Source: Brachypodium distachyon
Taxonomy: Eukaryota; Streptophyta; Magnoliopsida; Poales; Poaceae
Direction: 5' to 3'
Assembly (NCBI RefSeq): GCF_000005505.3
Contig: NC_016131.3
Location: forward strand, 47,415,355 to 47,479,354
DNA: 64,000 nt
Below the pieces are notes generated by a model. It was not told the DNA's origin, made no database searches, and saw nothing but the letters and a program-made list of their open reading frames with translations. The position numbers and the translations under genes are program-made. Numbering within the stretch: position 1 is the stretch's first letter; every line of letters starts with the position of its first letter. Of this stretch, positions 11,258 through 22,486 are shown one piece after another.

Positions 11258-14200
11258 ATGGAGTACGACTTCCGCGGCCGGCCTGGCTCTGGCTCCGGCT
11301 CCTACGCCGGTAGCAGCGGCGGTGGCTCGTCCCTCTACCCACGCGTCGGCCAGCCCTCCCACGGCGGCGGCAGCGCCCCACTGCAGCGTCCTGCTCCGTA
11401 CCTCCACCCGTCCGCAGTCGCCTCCCCAGCTCCCAACGCCCCGGCTCCCGCTTCCTCCTCCTCCACATCGAGTAAGTAACCCTCTCTGACCTCACTCTGT
11501 GCCCTGGTTGATTGATTAGGTTGCTATTCGGAACCGCGTGCTTTGCAATGAATCGAGTAAGGGCACAGTAGATCGTTTGTTCGATCTAATCGGGTGCGGC
11601 GTCGTGCGTGTTAGATCGGCGAGTTCTAATAAAGAGGTTGCCATTGGGAAGTTGAAAATGCACAATCTAGCCCTAAAACAGAGGTGGTTTTACCTTAGTT
11701 GTTCATTGAACCTCTAAGTTTTAGCCTCCTCTTTTCTTCTAGAGCTGGCCCATGGGATGCTTAAACTGGTTTAGCTTGTCATTCCCCCCAATTTAATTAT
11801 TTGCATGTGGATGCAATTTAGTTAGTTCGTCAGGGCCTCTTGTGCAAATAGGGGGTTCATTCAGGAAATTGAAAACTATAGAGAGGAATTTGTTGGACCT
11901 TGAATTTGTATAGGGGGAAGAGAAAGGCCTGCTTGCATGTTTTCCTGTGAAACAAAAGTGTTGGTATAGACTGCCACACGTAGATCTGAGCTTTGTAAAG
12001 TAACAGCAGCCTTATTTCAATGCAATTACTATGTTTTTTTTTACTGGTTGCAATTACTATGTTCCTATATGATGAACTTATAAGATGTATGAGAAATTGA
12101 ACATGTAAGTTTCTTTTTATGTGGTTGCCTACATGTTCTTTACACTAACTGTAAACAACCTAGCTTTCTGCATGATACTCATTTCAGAAACTCAAAAGGC
12201 ATAAGAAAATGGTGTAGTAATGACACATTGAGTCTGGTAATAAAAATGTGTACATGTCTGGTATGGAATTTTTTTATCAACCAGAATTGACAAGATGGTA
12301 AAAGGTCCTGGCTTGATCGATGGGTCTGTAATTATTGAGCGCGGCAAAATGGAGGAATGGTGATTCCTGATAAATTGCTGTCTGTCTATTTTCTGTTGCC
12401 ACCATGCCAGACTAACAATCTCCTCATTATTTACTAACATCATTCATTGTTGTGCTGCAGTGGGCATACAGGTTGTCATAAAGCCAGAATATCGGATAAC
12501 CCCTCCAGTAAGTTTATTATTCAATCACTACTTTCCTGTTCTGCTGTGCAAAAGCTGATGCCTTTAACTTTTTGTATTGGTTGGCACTGACATAAAACAA
12601 AACCATCATGATTGTCTAGTTTCCTATTGCTGGTCATTCTCCTTGGGTATTTGAGAAGAAATGAAGAAATTATGATGCATCCCATCAAGAGATGTTGGTT
12701 AATAAATAGTCGATCTTTTGTTCAATTAGAGCATGGCTCTGTACCAAAAATATACCAATGATGGCTTGTTAGCATCATCGACAATCCTTCAGCCCCGCTA
12801 GCAAATCCAAGCGTTATCCCTTGTATCCCTAGATCGTCTATGACATGTGGGTTCGGACCCACATATCATAGGCAGAGGTCAGGTTTTGTCAAAATTTCAA
12901 GGGCATCTTAGGCTTGCCTGACGGACCATTGCAATTGTTGGCTGCATATTGGAAATATAAATAGTGCAGCTTGTTCCATATTGATTGCATTTATAAGAAG
13001 TGCATGGAACTGTCTAAGTACACAATAGATGGACATAGTGTTTGTGCTGAATTTGTAATGATGTGCAATAGAAGAATTTGTATGGGACTTATGTTAGTTA
13101 ATTTGATTTTAGTTGGTTGTTTGGCTACCGGCCAACCCTTGCTATTTTCATTACTGGAGACCTTGATCGTAGAATGCTGGTGTAATAATAGGTAATTGTA
13201 TTGAGTTGAAATGTATGAGGACAGGATCCAGAGATGCATTCTGCCATTATGCAAACTTGTATGGTTATAGAGTGCATCAATTCTTTATTATAAAGCATGC
13301 GGTTTTTTGCTTTTTACACTTCCTGCTCAATTTGTGGAGAATTTTTTCCGTCCTTTAATTTAGTATTATGTTTTCAGCCTCAATTGACACCACAGATGGT
13401 AGAAGTTTCCCGCAGTACATTTAACTTTGATTTTGAGTATGAAAGAAAGATTCTTGCTGAGGCAGAGAAGGAGAACCCCAACTGGAGTAAGTTTGTGGTA
13501 GAAAGGCAGACACCACCACCACCGCAACCACAGCCGCCAAGAGGGCCAAGACACACAACCTCGACTACTTCTATGGTAAACAATATCTCTCACTTCTCTC
13601 TCCCTCTCCATCCTCCCTCTATGCAAAAGGAGCAGTACATTAGAAGTTATTATAACCCTTGCAGTTTGTTCAAAGCTAGCAACACATCTTCTTGTAGTTC
13701 ATTTTATGCCTTCCTTCTTTCTAACAGATTTTGTTAATCATCCAATCATTTTGATGCACTTATTACTAGAAGTTTCTGCAGACCAGGCATGAAATAAACT
13801 TGGAGTTTCTATTAGCTTGGACTCGAAGTCAGTTCTAGCTAGTTACCTTCTTTTGCAAGGTTCTCATCTATAAATATTTTAGTGTTGGATGCTATTGTTA
13901 TGACTGAACCTTAAGTACTTAGTGTAGATTGCCAGCTAAATTTGGCTGATGCAGCAAGAATTGGTACCATAGTTTTACTCTCGTAGATTTTTCTACTCAT
14001 CTTTTTAAGATCAGTACTACTATTATATAATTCAGTTCAAGAGACATTATTCTCGAGAAAGAGAGATCGTCCATTACTTGTTTCTCATCATATGTTCTCT
14101 TCTATGTTTTCTTTCATATTTCATGAAATTTCAGTGATGTTCAGACTTGGCCATGAGGATGAAAGAATTAGACTTGGGTCTGTCTGCCAATCTGCTGCCA

Positions 14201-17050
14201 TAGATTTCTCCAATGCCCAGCTTCAGAATTTTCAGCAAGTCATCGAATCCAATAATCTGCACCATCATATGCTGCTACTCATTGAATTTGTTAATGAAAC
14301 CCGTATATGCTTTTTACAGCATACTTGGGTCTGTAGGTCGATAAATAGGAAAAGTCGATTTTGTATGGCACATGGTAATATTGTTAAAATATCAACTTCT
14401 CATTGTAGTACTATTTAAATAATACTCCCTCCGTTCCAAATTAACTGACGTGGATTTTTATAGGATACAAATCCACGTCAGTTAATTTGAGACGGAGGGA
14501 GTACTAGTATCAAACTTCTTTATTTGTGTTTTATTACAAGTTATATAGCTACCTCTGTTCCGAATTAAATTACATTTTGGGGAACTAATTTAATTTGGAA
14601 CAGAGGTAGTATATTAGTGTACTTCTAAGTTGATACTGGTGGCAAACTTCTTTATAATCTTTATCTTTACTATCTCTTAATTTACAGTTGGTGGTGATGG
14701 TACTTCTTCTCCTGTATATTCTAAAGATTAGGGTCCCCAAATCCAATCTAATGCACCGATTTCGAAAAACAGCAACGCGGGGGCACTTACCTAGTTCTCC
14801 GTTTGTTCCATAATATAAGGTGTATTAAGCTTCATTAAGACAACGCTTTCACCAAAACTTACTCTATTAATATGTGCTTGTAAGATATGAAACCACGACT
14901 ATTATTGAGTACTTCTGATAACGAGTCTAGCGATACTAGTTTCATGTCATATAACCCACATCTTAAGATAGTAATTTGTGTTCGAAGCCTTGTCTTAATG
15001 AAACCTTATATACCTTATAAAATGGAATGGAGGGATTAAGTGTTAATTTTGGCCCTACACGTTTTATATTAGAGTACTACTGCATAAGACTAGTACCCCC
15101 TCCGTCCAACAAAAGATGTCTCAAGTTTGTCAAAATTTGGATGTATCTAGACATGACTTAGTGTATAGATGCATTCAAATTTAGTCAAAGTCGAGACATC
15201 CTTTGTTGGACGGAGGGAGTAGCAAACTTGTAAAGAAGTTAATACTCTAATATATACAGCTTGTAGTATCAGAACTAACATGTTTTAAGATATTCGCCTC
15301 TAGTACTAGATTAATATTGTACTATAATATGGTACTAGCTAAGTGTCTGCACGTTGCTGCGTGGTTTCTTTTTTTTTAGTCTACAGATGTTTCACGTAAG
15401 GACCATTCACCTTCTGCATTCTTTTCTTTATTGGGCCCTAATCTTTTGAAAATCTAGTGCTAATTGTATATATATGTAAGCAATATGGTAATTTTGTTAG
15501 ATTTTGGGACCTTAGGTTTAGAATCAGGGAGATTGGATTAGATTTGGAGATTTTTGGAATGTATGGAGAAGACGTACCAATACCATCACCGCCAGCCGTA
15601 AATTAACAGATTGTAAAGATATAACATTTAGGATCAGAATTATACACTGATGAAGAAGATTGCTGGTTTTGTTATTTAGAAGTACTGTACTATCTATAAC
15701 TTGCAAGAACAAAATTAACATTGAGAAGGAAGTTTGATGCTAGTATTATTTATTAATATATTCCATTATTCCTATTTTCCTACCGGGAACCCAAGTATGC
15801 TCTCTGAAAACATATGCGAGCTTGATTCACAAACTCAATTGGCAGCATTGTATGGTGTTTCAAATCATTGGATTCGTTTGCTTACTAATAATCCGAAGAT
15901 GGACATTAAGAGAAACCTCTGGCAGCAGATTGTTGGATGAAATGACCCCAAGTCTACCTTATTCTCTTCTCTGGACCAGTGACATTTGGTATCATTATAT
16001 TATTGTTCTGTTGGCTTCCTCACCTCCTTCGCATCCTTCCAATGATAAATACCTGCCAGATGTTATTGTATCAAATTCTACTAATACCATAGTATATCTT
16101 GGAGTCCTTAGTTTCCTTTTTCTTGCCATGTTGCAGGGAATGCAGGCAACACCAGGGGATCCAGTCGTGCAAAAGTATATCTCCATGGGTCTAGGACGTG
16201 AAGCTGTATCATTTGCTGTGTTGAATTATGGAGATAATCCAACAAAGGCATGTTCCGTTCCCCTTATTTCTCTTCTATCGTAGCAACTATCACGGATTAC
16301 AAAAACCAATGTTATGCTAATTCGAAATGTTTGTCGAAGGCCAATAGGATAGCCATATAAGGCTGATCACCGTTACAATTTGCAGGCAATTTGATATAGA
16401 ATTTTATTTTATCAAGCAGTGACCAGTTCTAAAACTATGCTTGCTGTTCTATCCACTATTTATTTGGTTGAAATAGTTGTTTTTACGAACAAATGCTTGC
16501 CTATTTAGAGATTGTCTTGTATGTTTCTTTCTACTGCCTCCGTTCCTAATCAAGTTTGACCAAGTTTATATAAAAATGTGCTAATATCTATGATATCAAA
16601 TAAGTATACTATGAAGATATATGTCATGACAGATTTAATAAAACTAATTTAGAGTTATAGATGTTGGTAGATATTTCTATAAACTTGGTCAAACTTTAAG
16701 ATGTTTGACTTGGGACAAAGCTAGAACATCTTATATTTAGGAATGGATGGAGTAATATACAATGTGTGTTCGAGAAAAAAATCTGCATGGTTATCCAAGT
16801 TTGTAGATTATAATGTTTTCCAGTTTTGCAAAGCTGTAGAGTGCATAGTGTCGAAGTGCAGTCCATTTTTTTCTCTTGAACTGACAAGTCGGAACCTGGT
16901 TACCTTGTGTCCATCCAGGTGAAGGAGTTTGTGAAATCCTACAACGCTCTCCACGAAATGGGCTTCACTTCCTCCAATGTCCCTGAGCTGTTGGCAATGC
17001 ACGACAATGACCCCGACAAAGTTATCCAGCACTTGCTCAGCACACCATAG
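11258..17050 (+). CDS. UBA-domain protein (plant ubiquitin-associated, UBAP1/SOUBA-like C-terminus)
   Basis: Five exons, 11258-11471, 12461-12507, 13378-13575, 16137-16247 and 16919-17050, total 702 nt and 233 aa, in phase. The N-terminal about 75 residues are Gly/Ser/Pro-rich. Exon 2 encodes a short conserved-looking VVIKPEYRITPP segment. Exon 3 has a helical stretch (FDFEYERKILAEAEKE) and a proline run. Exons 4-5 carry two consecutive three-helix units: VQKYISMGLGREAVSFAV, then LHEMGFTSSNVPELLAMHDN ending in VIQHLL. The second has the UBA MGF signature. A UBA pair of this kind resembles the overlapping UBA solenoid of the ESCRT-I subunit UBAP1, so ubiquitin binding in endosomal sorting is a plausible inference, not a demonstration. 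I recall similar small Arabidopsis UBA proteins (At5g53330 type). Intron 4 appears to start with GC (AAG|GCATGT) rather than GT; the nearest GT would destroy the frame. Introns 3 and 4 hold several MITEs. Confidence 0.88.
14425..14501. mobile_element. Stowaway-type MITE, 77 bp
   Basis: Nearly the whole element is inverted repeat: CTCCCTCCGTTCCAAATTAA at the left and its complement at the right. It is bounded by TA on both sides (14423-14424 and 14502-14503), the Tc1/mariner target-site duplication. It lies in intron 3 of the UBA gene and would fold into one hairpin. Confidence 0.93.
14552..14606. mobile_element. Very short Stowaway-like foldback, 55 bp
   Basis: Termini CCTCTGTTCCGAATTAAATT and its complement enclose a few bases, with flanking TA dinucleotides. 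It sits about 50 bp from the preceding MITE in intron 3. It has diverged from the CTCCCTCCG consensus and is near the lower size limit for the family. Confidence 0.75.
14797..15035. mobile_element. Stowaway/mariner-like MITE, about 240 bp
   Basis: The left end reads CTCCGTTTGTTCCATAATAT with AAGGTGTAT following. The right end is the approximate complement (ATACCTTATAAAATGGAATGGAGGGA). The interior is AT-rich and non-coding. Boundaries are approximate because the terminal bases have drifted. It is in intron 3 of the UBA gene. Confidence 0.7.
15096..15219. mobile_element. Stowaway MITE, 124 bp (CCTCCGTCCAACAAA family)
   Basis: The left terminus is CCCCCTCCGTCCAACAAAAG and the right is its complement (CTTTGTTGGACGGAGGGAG), with TA on each side. 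A second member of the same family and same length lies at 31273-31396. This one is in intron 3 of the UBA gene. Confidence 0.93.
16534..16752. mobile_element. Stowaway-type MITE, about 219 bp
   Basis: The left terminus is CTGCCTCCGTTCCTAATCAA and the right ends ATTTAGGAATGGATGGAG, with TA at both borders. Subterminal sequence also pairs (GTTTGACCAAGTTTAT against ATAAACTTGGTCAAAC). It lies in intron 4 of the UBA gene, the intron with the apparent GC donor. Confidence 0.88.
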
Positions 17051-18739
17051 TCCAGACTCTGGAAGCTAGTCGCTACTCCATGTGTGAACTCCCCTACCCG
17101 GATACACCGAATATGTACAGGTACCATCCTATGCTTCTGGCCAGCATGTACCCCCCAACTTGTAATTGGGTCCTGGTTTTGTGTGTCAACTGCTAGTCGT
17201 ATCGAACCGATGACCACAGTATGTGATTCTGGATATGTGTATGTTTTGTGAAGATATCCTGCGAGACTTGACTCCATGAGTTTATCAGTTACCCCTACCT
17301 ATTCTGCTGGTTGACGTCAAACTCTTACGGCCGCTGTACTGTGGCAACTGGCAACAGAAGTCTACTGGGACTCTTTCAAAAAATAGTGCTACGATGATAA
17401 CATGTTTAAGCCTGGTTTCTGTGAAGTTTTTGGTTCGTGGACGTAGGACTGCACTACCCATTAGCTCGTGAAATGAACAGTCCTTTTGAAGACGAACGCA
17501 CTAGAGGCCCGACGTTCTGCGAACCGTGCCCAGTTTGTTGAGCAGCCGGAACACAAAAGTGTTGTTGCACGAGCTTAGTACTGTAGTATACAGTTATACC
17601 ACTTGGCCCAAGTATTTTAGACGGGTGTAAGGAAGCAAAACTCATGTTAATTGTTACGGGTAATAATATGATCCTTTTGCAAATTCTTCTTGCCTGGTTT
17701 CAAAAACTTGTTGGGATTAGTATAGTTTGCCCCCTCTTAGCAACATTTGTTTTTTTTTAGCGTCTATACAATGCCACTGAATTCCTTTTTTTTTAGCGAA
17801 ATGCCACTGAATTCCTGGCTCCGCCGACTGTGTCCAAGGTGGCCAGCCCAAATACCCAATATACGGCCCAAAACCACGCTGCCAATCCGACTTCCATCGG
17901 CCGGGTACCGAGACGGCCACGTACCTCACGACGGGGGCGGTCTCCTTCCCGATCCCGTTTACATCTTCCTTGTTCCCCTCGCCTCCGATACCGTTTCCAT
18001 CTTCCTTGGTTCCCCTCGCCTCCGATAGTTTATTGGCTATCAGAGGTGACTGGAACCACGGATTAACATCTGTCATCGTTTTATCAGGACACGTACAATG
18101 ATTGATAAGATAGTCTTTTTTTATATGTTTCATGTCATTTAGTACACACAAGAAAACATATTTTACAACAGGGCATCTCTAATTGTCTTAGGAGTATCTT
18201 ATAATTAATGATTAGATAATAAAATTAAATAAATAAAGGACTGGACTCCACAGCAGCGTGCCCCACCTGGCCAGCTGCAGCGGCGCCAAAGTGCGATGCC
18301 CGCGCGCCTGCTCCGTGTTCTCCCGTGCGGCCGTGCGACACCATCCAGCCACAGCCCAAGCGACCCAGCCACGGCCCAAACGCGGTGGGCCAGACACAGC
18401 CCAAGCAGAAGGCTCTTTGCAAATCCGTTCTTGGGATCGATCAAGCAATCAGTCCCGTTTTCCCCTTCGTTGTCTTTTTAAGCTTTTTGGCTATATACTG
18501 CACTCATGCATTGCTGCGATGAAAATGGATATATAGTGCTTAACCTGCGACTAGGCAGTGGCTTTTTCCACGAGCGCTTAGCGTACGGCGCCCTGCCATA
18601 CATACTTATCGGGATAATTACGTCTACTTGTCGGTTAACTATGCCTATTTACAAGACGCTTACTTGTCGTCATATACACACATACTTTAATCAAATAAAC
18701 CGGTGATTTGGTGTGTATAATACATCAATTGAGCGTTCG
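17051..18739. other. Intergenic; includes a 36-37 bp direct duplication
   Basis: After the probable 3' UTR of the UBA gene I find no gene. Two adjacent copies of a unit starting CCGTTT and ending CTCCGATA lie at 17955-17990 and 17991-18027. The stretch 18240-18430 is GC-rich with several overlapping open frames but no recognisable protein. The repeat array begins just after this segment. Confidence 0.6.
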
Positions 18740-20045
18740 TACAAAAAACATGACAACAAGGTAGTACACAACATGTCAATTATGACATCACAACATGGTG
18801 ACTAGAATACAAAACATGTCAACTAGTAGTCAGCAACATGGCAACTAGTGCCAAACAACATGGCAACTAGGTAGTCACGACATGTCAACTACGAACCAAT
18901 CAACGTGGCAACTAGGTAGTCGCAACTTGGCAACCAATACCAAACAACATGGCAACTACGACAAAACAATGTGGCAACTAAGACCAAAAAACATGGCAAC
19001 TAGGTAGCGACGGCACGTCAATTATGACCCAACCAAGGTGCCAACTAGATAGTCACGACCTGGCAACCCATACCAAGCAAACATGGCAACTACGACAAAA
19101 AAAACCATGGAAACTAGGTAGTGACGACATGTGAACTATGATCCAACCAATGTGACAACTAAGTAGTCACGGCCTGGCAACTGGTACCAAACAACATGAC
19201 AACTACGACAAGACAATATGGCAACTAGGACAAAAAAACATGACAACTAGGTAGTGACGACACGTCAACTATGACCCAACTAATGTGGCAACTAGATAGT
19301 CACAACCTGGCAACTCATACCAAACAAACATGGCAACTACGACAAAAAAAGTGACAACTAAGACAAAAAAACATGAAAACTAGGTAGTGACGACACGTCA
19401 ACTACTCCCTCCGTTCCATATTAAATGACTTTCTATTACATGTATCTAGAAGCTTTTTAGCTTTTTAGGTTTTTAGCCATAAATACATCCATGTTTGAGC
19501 TAATTTGAGTCACTTAATATGGGACGGAGGGAGTATGATCCAACCAACGTGACAACTAGTTAGTCACGACCTGGCAACTGATACCAAGCAACATGGTGAC
19601 TATGACAAAACAATGTGGCAAATAAGACCAAAAAACATGGCAACTAGGTAGTCACAACATGTCAACTACGAACCAACCAACGTGGCAACTAGGTAGTTGC
19701 GACCTGGCAACCAATACCAAACAACATGGCAAATACGACAAAAAATGTGGCAACTAAGACCAAAAAACATGACAACTAGGTAGTGACGACATGTCAACTA
19801 TGAACCAACCAACGTGGCAACTAGGTAGTCGCGACCTGTCAACCGATACCAAACAACATGGAAAATGCGACAAAAAATATGGCAACTAAGATAAAAAAAC
19901 ATGACAACTAGGTAGTGACGACATGTCAACTATGAGCCAACCAACGTGGCAACTAGGTAGTCACAATCTGGCACCTAGTACCAAACAACATGGCAATTAT
20001 GGAGCACATGACATGACAATTAGGTAGTCTCGATATGAAAACTAG
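18740..20045. repeat. Tandem repeat array, about 132-bp period with internal sub-repeats
   Basis: A minisatellite-like array is built from variants of ACATGGCAACTAGGTAGT, CAACTATGAACCAACCAA, GACCTGGCAACC and AAACAACATGGCAACTACGA. The phrase ACAACTAGGTAGTGACGACA recurs near 19238, 19767 and 19899, with degenerate versions near 18993, 19106, 19371 and 19638. Spacing is about 130-133 bp once the MITE at 19405 is subtracted. I count about nine degenerate copies. Each unit itself contains several GGCAACTA-type sub-repeats about 20-25 bp apart. No coding capacity. It may be the interior of a larger non-autonomous element, but I could not find its ends. Confidence 0.9.
19405..19533. mobile_element. 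Stowaway MITE, 129 bp, inserted in the tandem array
   Basis: The ends CTCCCTCCGTTCCATATTAA and its complement are flanked by TA. It interrupts one repeat unit of the array, so it arrived after the array had expanded. Confidence 0.93.
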
Positions 20046-20948
20046 GATCAAATAACGGAAATAATATGGCAATTTTATGTGGACCACACTACATGAGCTC
20101 TTCTAAGATACCCCAAAATTAATTTAGACCGTTTATTTTGATCTAATGGTACAGATTAGTTGATACATAATACTCCAATTTAGGCGAATGGAATATCATC
20201 TCAAAACAAAGAGTATTGAAAGGGCAAAAACGAACGTCAGTTCTTCCTCTTCCCTTCACTGGATTACAGAGAGGAAGGGCTGCTGCGGGCTTGGAGTTGG
20301 CGGTGGCGCCGCGCCGGAAGGTCAGCGGCAGTGGTGGCGTGCGCTAGGAGGATGCCGCCGGCGGTGCGTGCTGGAAGGGAAGAGGCAGCAGCGCGCGCTG
20401 GGAGGCCAGCGGGCACGGCACGGGCTGGAAGGGAGTTGCCAGCGGCACGAGCTGGGAGAGCGGCCGCGGGCTGGAAGGGTGTGCCCGCGGCGGCACACGC
20501 GGTAAGAGCACCGGCGCCGCGGATTCGGAGAATGGTCACGAGATGCGCTGGGAGGCTGGCAGCGGCAACCCGAGATGGAAGCGCTGCGGTCGTGGCGCGC
20601 GCTGGGAGCGCGACGATGGCGGCCTGAATCCGGAGGACGCACTACTCCTCGCCGCTGCCGCACACACGCGCACGTCAGCGCCGCCGTGGCGCCCGTCTTC
20701 GAGGGTAATAGAGGACGCCGGCGCTGGAACCAAATCCATGCGCCGCCGTCGCCGCCCGACGCTTCTTCGCCCCTACCGCCGTCCCACGCTGCTCCGCTGC
20801 GCTGCTCGGTATTTTGAAATCGCCAGGCCCTTTTCCAATCGGAGAACCAGAGAGAGAGAGGGGGGAAGAGAGCCATCGGGAGGGAGAAAGGGATCAGGAG
20901 AGAGTCGATCGCGAGATCTAACGGACCGAAGTGCACCGTACGGGAAGA

Positions 20949-20974
20949 CTAAGTGGGGCACGTGCCCCACTTAG
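20949..20974. repeat. Perfect 26-bp palindrome centred on CACGTG
   Basis: The half-site is CTAAGTGGGGCAC followed immediately by its exact complement, with no spacer. The centre is a G-box core (CACGTG). It may be a recombination scar, a transposon end or a bZIP/bHLH site. Nothing nearby decides. Confidence 0.85.
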
Positions 20975-21020
20975 AATCTCCGATAAATAAATGTTAAGAA
21001 AAGATGAAATCTAGTACAAT

Positions 21021-21175
21021 GTACAATGGGGAATTTGTCTTTTTTTTGTCTTATCCTTCTTGTGAAGAGATCATCTTAAGAGAAAGCTTGTGCCTTTCTT
21101 AATTTCTCTGTCTTCCACATCAGATTTTATCCTATGTCGCATCGCTAAGAAAAGACTGACATCACCCCATTGTAC
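21021..21175. mobile_element. Possible small MITE with 11-bp inverted termini
   Basis: GTACAATGGGG at 21021-21031 is matched by CCCCATTGTAC at 21165-21175. Ends of the GTACAATGGGG type are familiar from small grass DNA transposons. No clear target duplication is visible, so the call is tentative. Confidence 0.4.
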
Positions 21176-21976
21176 ACGCCCTTACCTTCTCTGTAAGGTT
21201 TTTCGTGTTCTTGACAGCGGCGTCCTGACGGTGGAGGCGGCGACGTGCGGATTATTGGTCTCCCAGCTCCATCCCCGTTCTGTTGTATCTATAATGGTCT
21301 ACTCCATGAAGTATTGGGATCTCACGGCTCGTAATTTCGTGATTTTGGTTTATCTTTCTCATCGGTTCGGCGATGATTTAATGGTTCGACAACCTGTCTT
21401 GCGAGGGGTGTGTCCCTGACCACCACGCAACGATATTAAGTTCTCACCCTCAAGGGTGGACGGCTCATGTGGCTCAATAAAAACTACAAGGTTAGTCCAG
21501 ATTATGCATGTTTGGTCTTCTATTGTTTCGTCAACAGAAATTTGGAGAAATATCAAGATGCGATTGGTGCAGCTAGAGAAGTTGGCTTCAAAGCTTTTTT
21601 TTCTATGTAACTATCGTTTTTTCCGAAATCTTTGTTGTCGTTTTAGTTTTTTCGATCAGCTGTGCTACGTTCGTTGAAAAAAATAAAGGCAGATGTTGTT
21701 TCAAAAAACTCTCACGACGAGGTCGACGTCCGATGTATGAGGATCTGGGGAAGACGACCCAGCCTTATATCTCGGCTTCGTATCGGGCCTCAAGAACTGA
21801 TCATGGACTGAGAGATCTGGAGGCCAACTTAAGACATAAACTACAACAGAACGCCCACATTCCAAAAAGTTAGCAAAAAGGCCCATGTGCTATGGCCTAT
21901 CGACGAATCGGTGCCGCCGCCGCCTCCGCCTCCACCTCCGGGAATCGCCGCCGCCGCGCGCCGCCAACAGCCGCGG

Positions 21977-22118
21977 ATGGGCCTTCCAGCATCGCTCCTT
22001 AAGCCGTCACCGTGCGCAAGCTGCGCTCCATGTACCGCCGGTGGCTGCGCTCTCCAGAAATTGTCTCCTCCGTCGGAATCGAGCTCATCCAGCTCCTATG
22101 CTGTCTCCGATAAAAGCC
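21977..22118 (+). pseudogene. Open frame split by the Reina-like insertion (5' part)
   Basis: An ATG-initiated frame of about 47 codons, Ser/Pro-rich with a Cys cluster, runs straight into the 5' LTR at 22119. If the element and one copy of the AAAGCC target duplication are disregarded, the frame stays open for 20 further codons beyond 28933, to a stop overlapping a possible splice donor near 28992. The product is unrecognised. It could be an interrupted first exon or a chance frame in GC-rich DNA. Confidence 0.3.
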
Positions 22119-22472
22119 TGTCAGGAACTCTGAACCTCAGCAAGTGTCTATTCTTCAGTTAAGTGTTGTCGCTGCTGTCAAGTGTTGCCAAGCGGTTCAT
22201 CTGCAATCCAACGACTCCTTTGAAAGTTACCGCTAAAGAAACACTGTTCTTTCTCCTTTGCCGCTTTACTTTAACCTTTTACTGTTCTTCGGCTTTATAA
22301 GCCAGAAACCGCGTGAGACTCTGGGACTTTTGATCCCTTGGATTGTAACCCTAGCCGCCATATGAGTGAGCTAAGAGAAAACCCCAAAATACCAAAAACA
22401 TTATAAAGCCCAAAATTCCCCAAAAATAGCTCGATTCCTGTGTGCTTTGTTCTGCATATCTCTGTTCTTAAC
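22119..22472 (+). repeat. 5' LTR of the Reina-like element (354 bp)
   Basis: It begins TGTCAGG and ends TTCTTAAC just before the primer-binding site. Compared with the 3' LTR it lacks 22 bp near its end, between two TTGT-type short repeats, which explains the length difference (354 versus 376). A TATA-like TTTATAAG lies near 22295. Confidence 0.93.
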
Positions 22473-22474
22473 CG

Positions 22475-22486
22475 TGGTATCAGAGC
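22475..22486 (+). other. Primer-binding site, tRNA-Met(initiator) type
   Basis: TGGTATCAGAGC lies 2 bp after the 5' LTR and is complementary to the 3' end of plant initiator methionine tRNA, the standard primer of many plant gypsy and copia elements. Confidence 0.93.

Larger units (their letters stand above)
20046..22118. other. Non-genic stretch between array and retrotransposon
   Basis: Segment 20230-20820 is GC-rich and open in several frames on both strands, with repetitive Arg/Ala/Gly-rich translations and no recognised domain; I do not call a gene. The segment after 21180 is ordinary intergenic sequence until an open frame near 21977. A perfect palindrome and a possible small MITE inside it are listed separately. 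Confidence 0.5.

Noticed and set aside
12840..12875. Small hairpin (TGTGGGTTCGGACCCACA) in UBA intron 2 as an RNA gene
   Set aside because: Too short and without cloverleaf or precursor structure; likely a chance inverted repeat.
16245..16256. A conventional GT donor just after the GC site in UBA intron 4
   Set aside because: Joining it to the exon 5 acceptor puts the UBA sequence out of frame, while the GC site preserves it.
20188..20974. Overlapping ORFs in the GC-rich block after the tandem array
   Set aside because: All are Arg/Ala/Gly-rich with internal near-repeats, several frames are open at once, and no domain or splice structure is seen.
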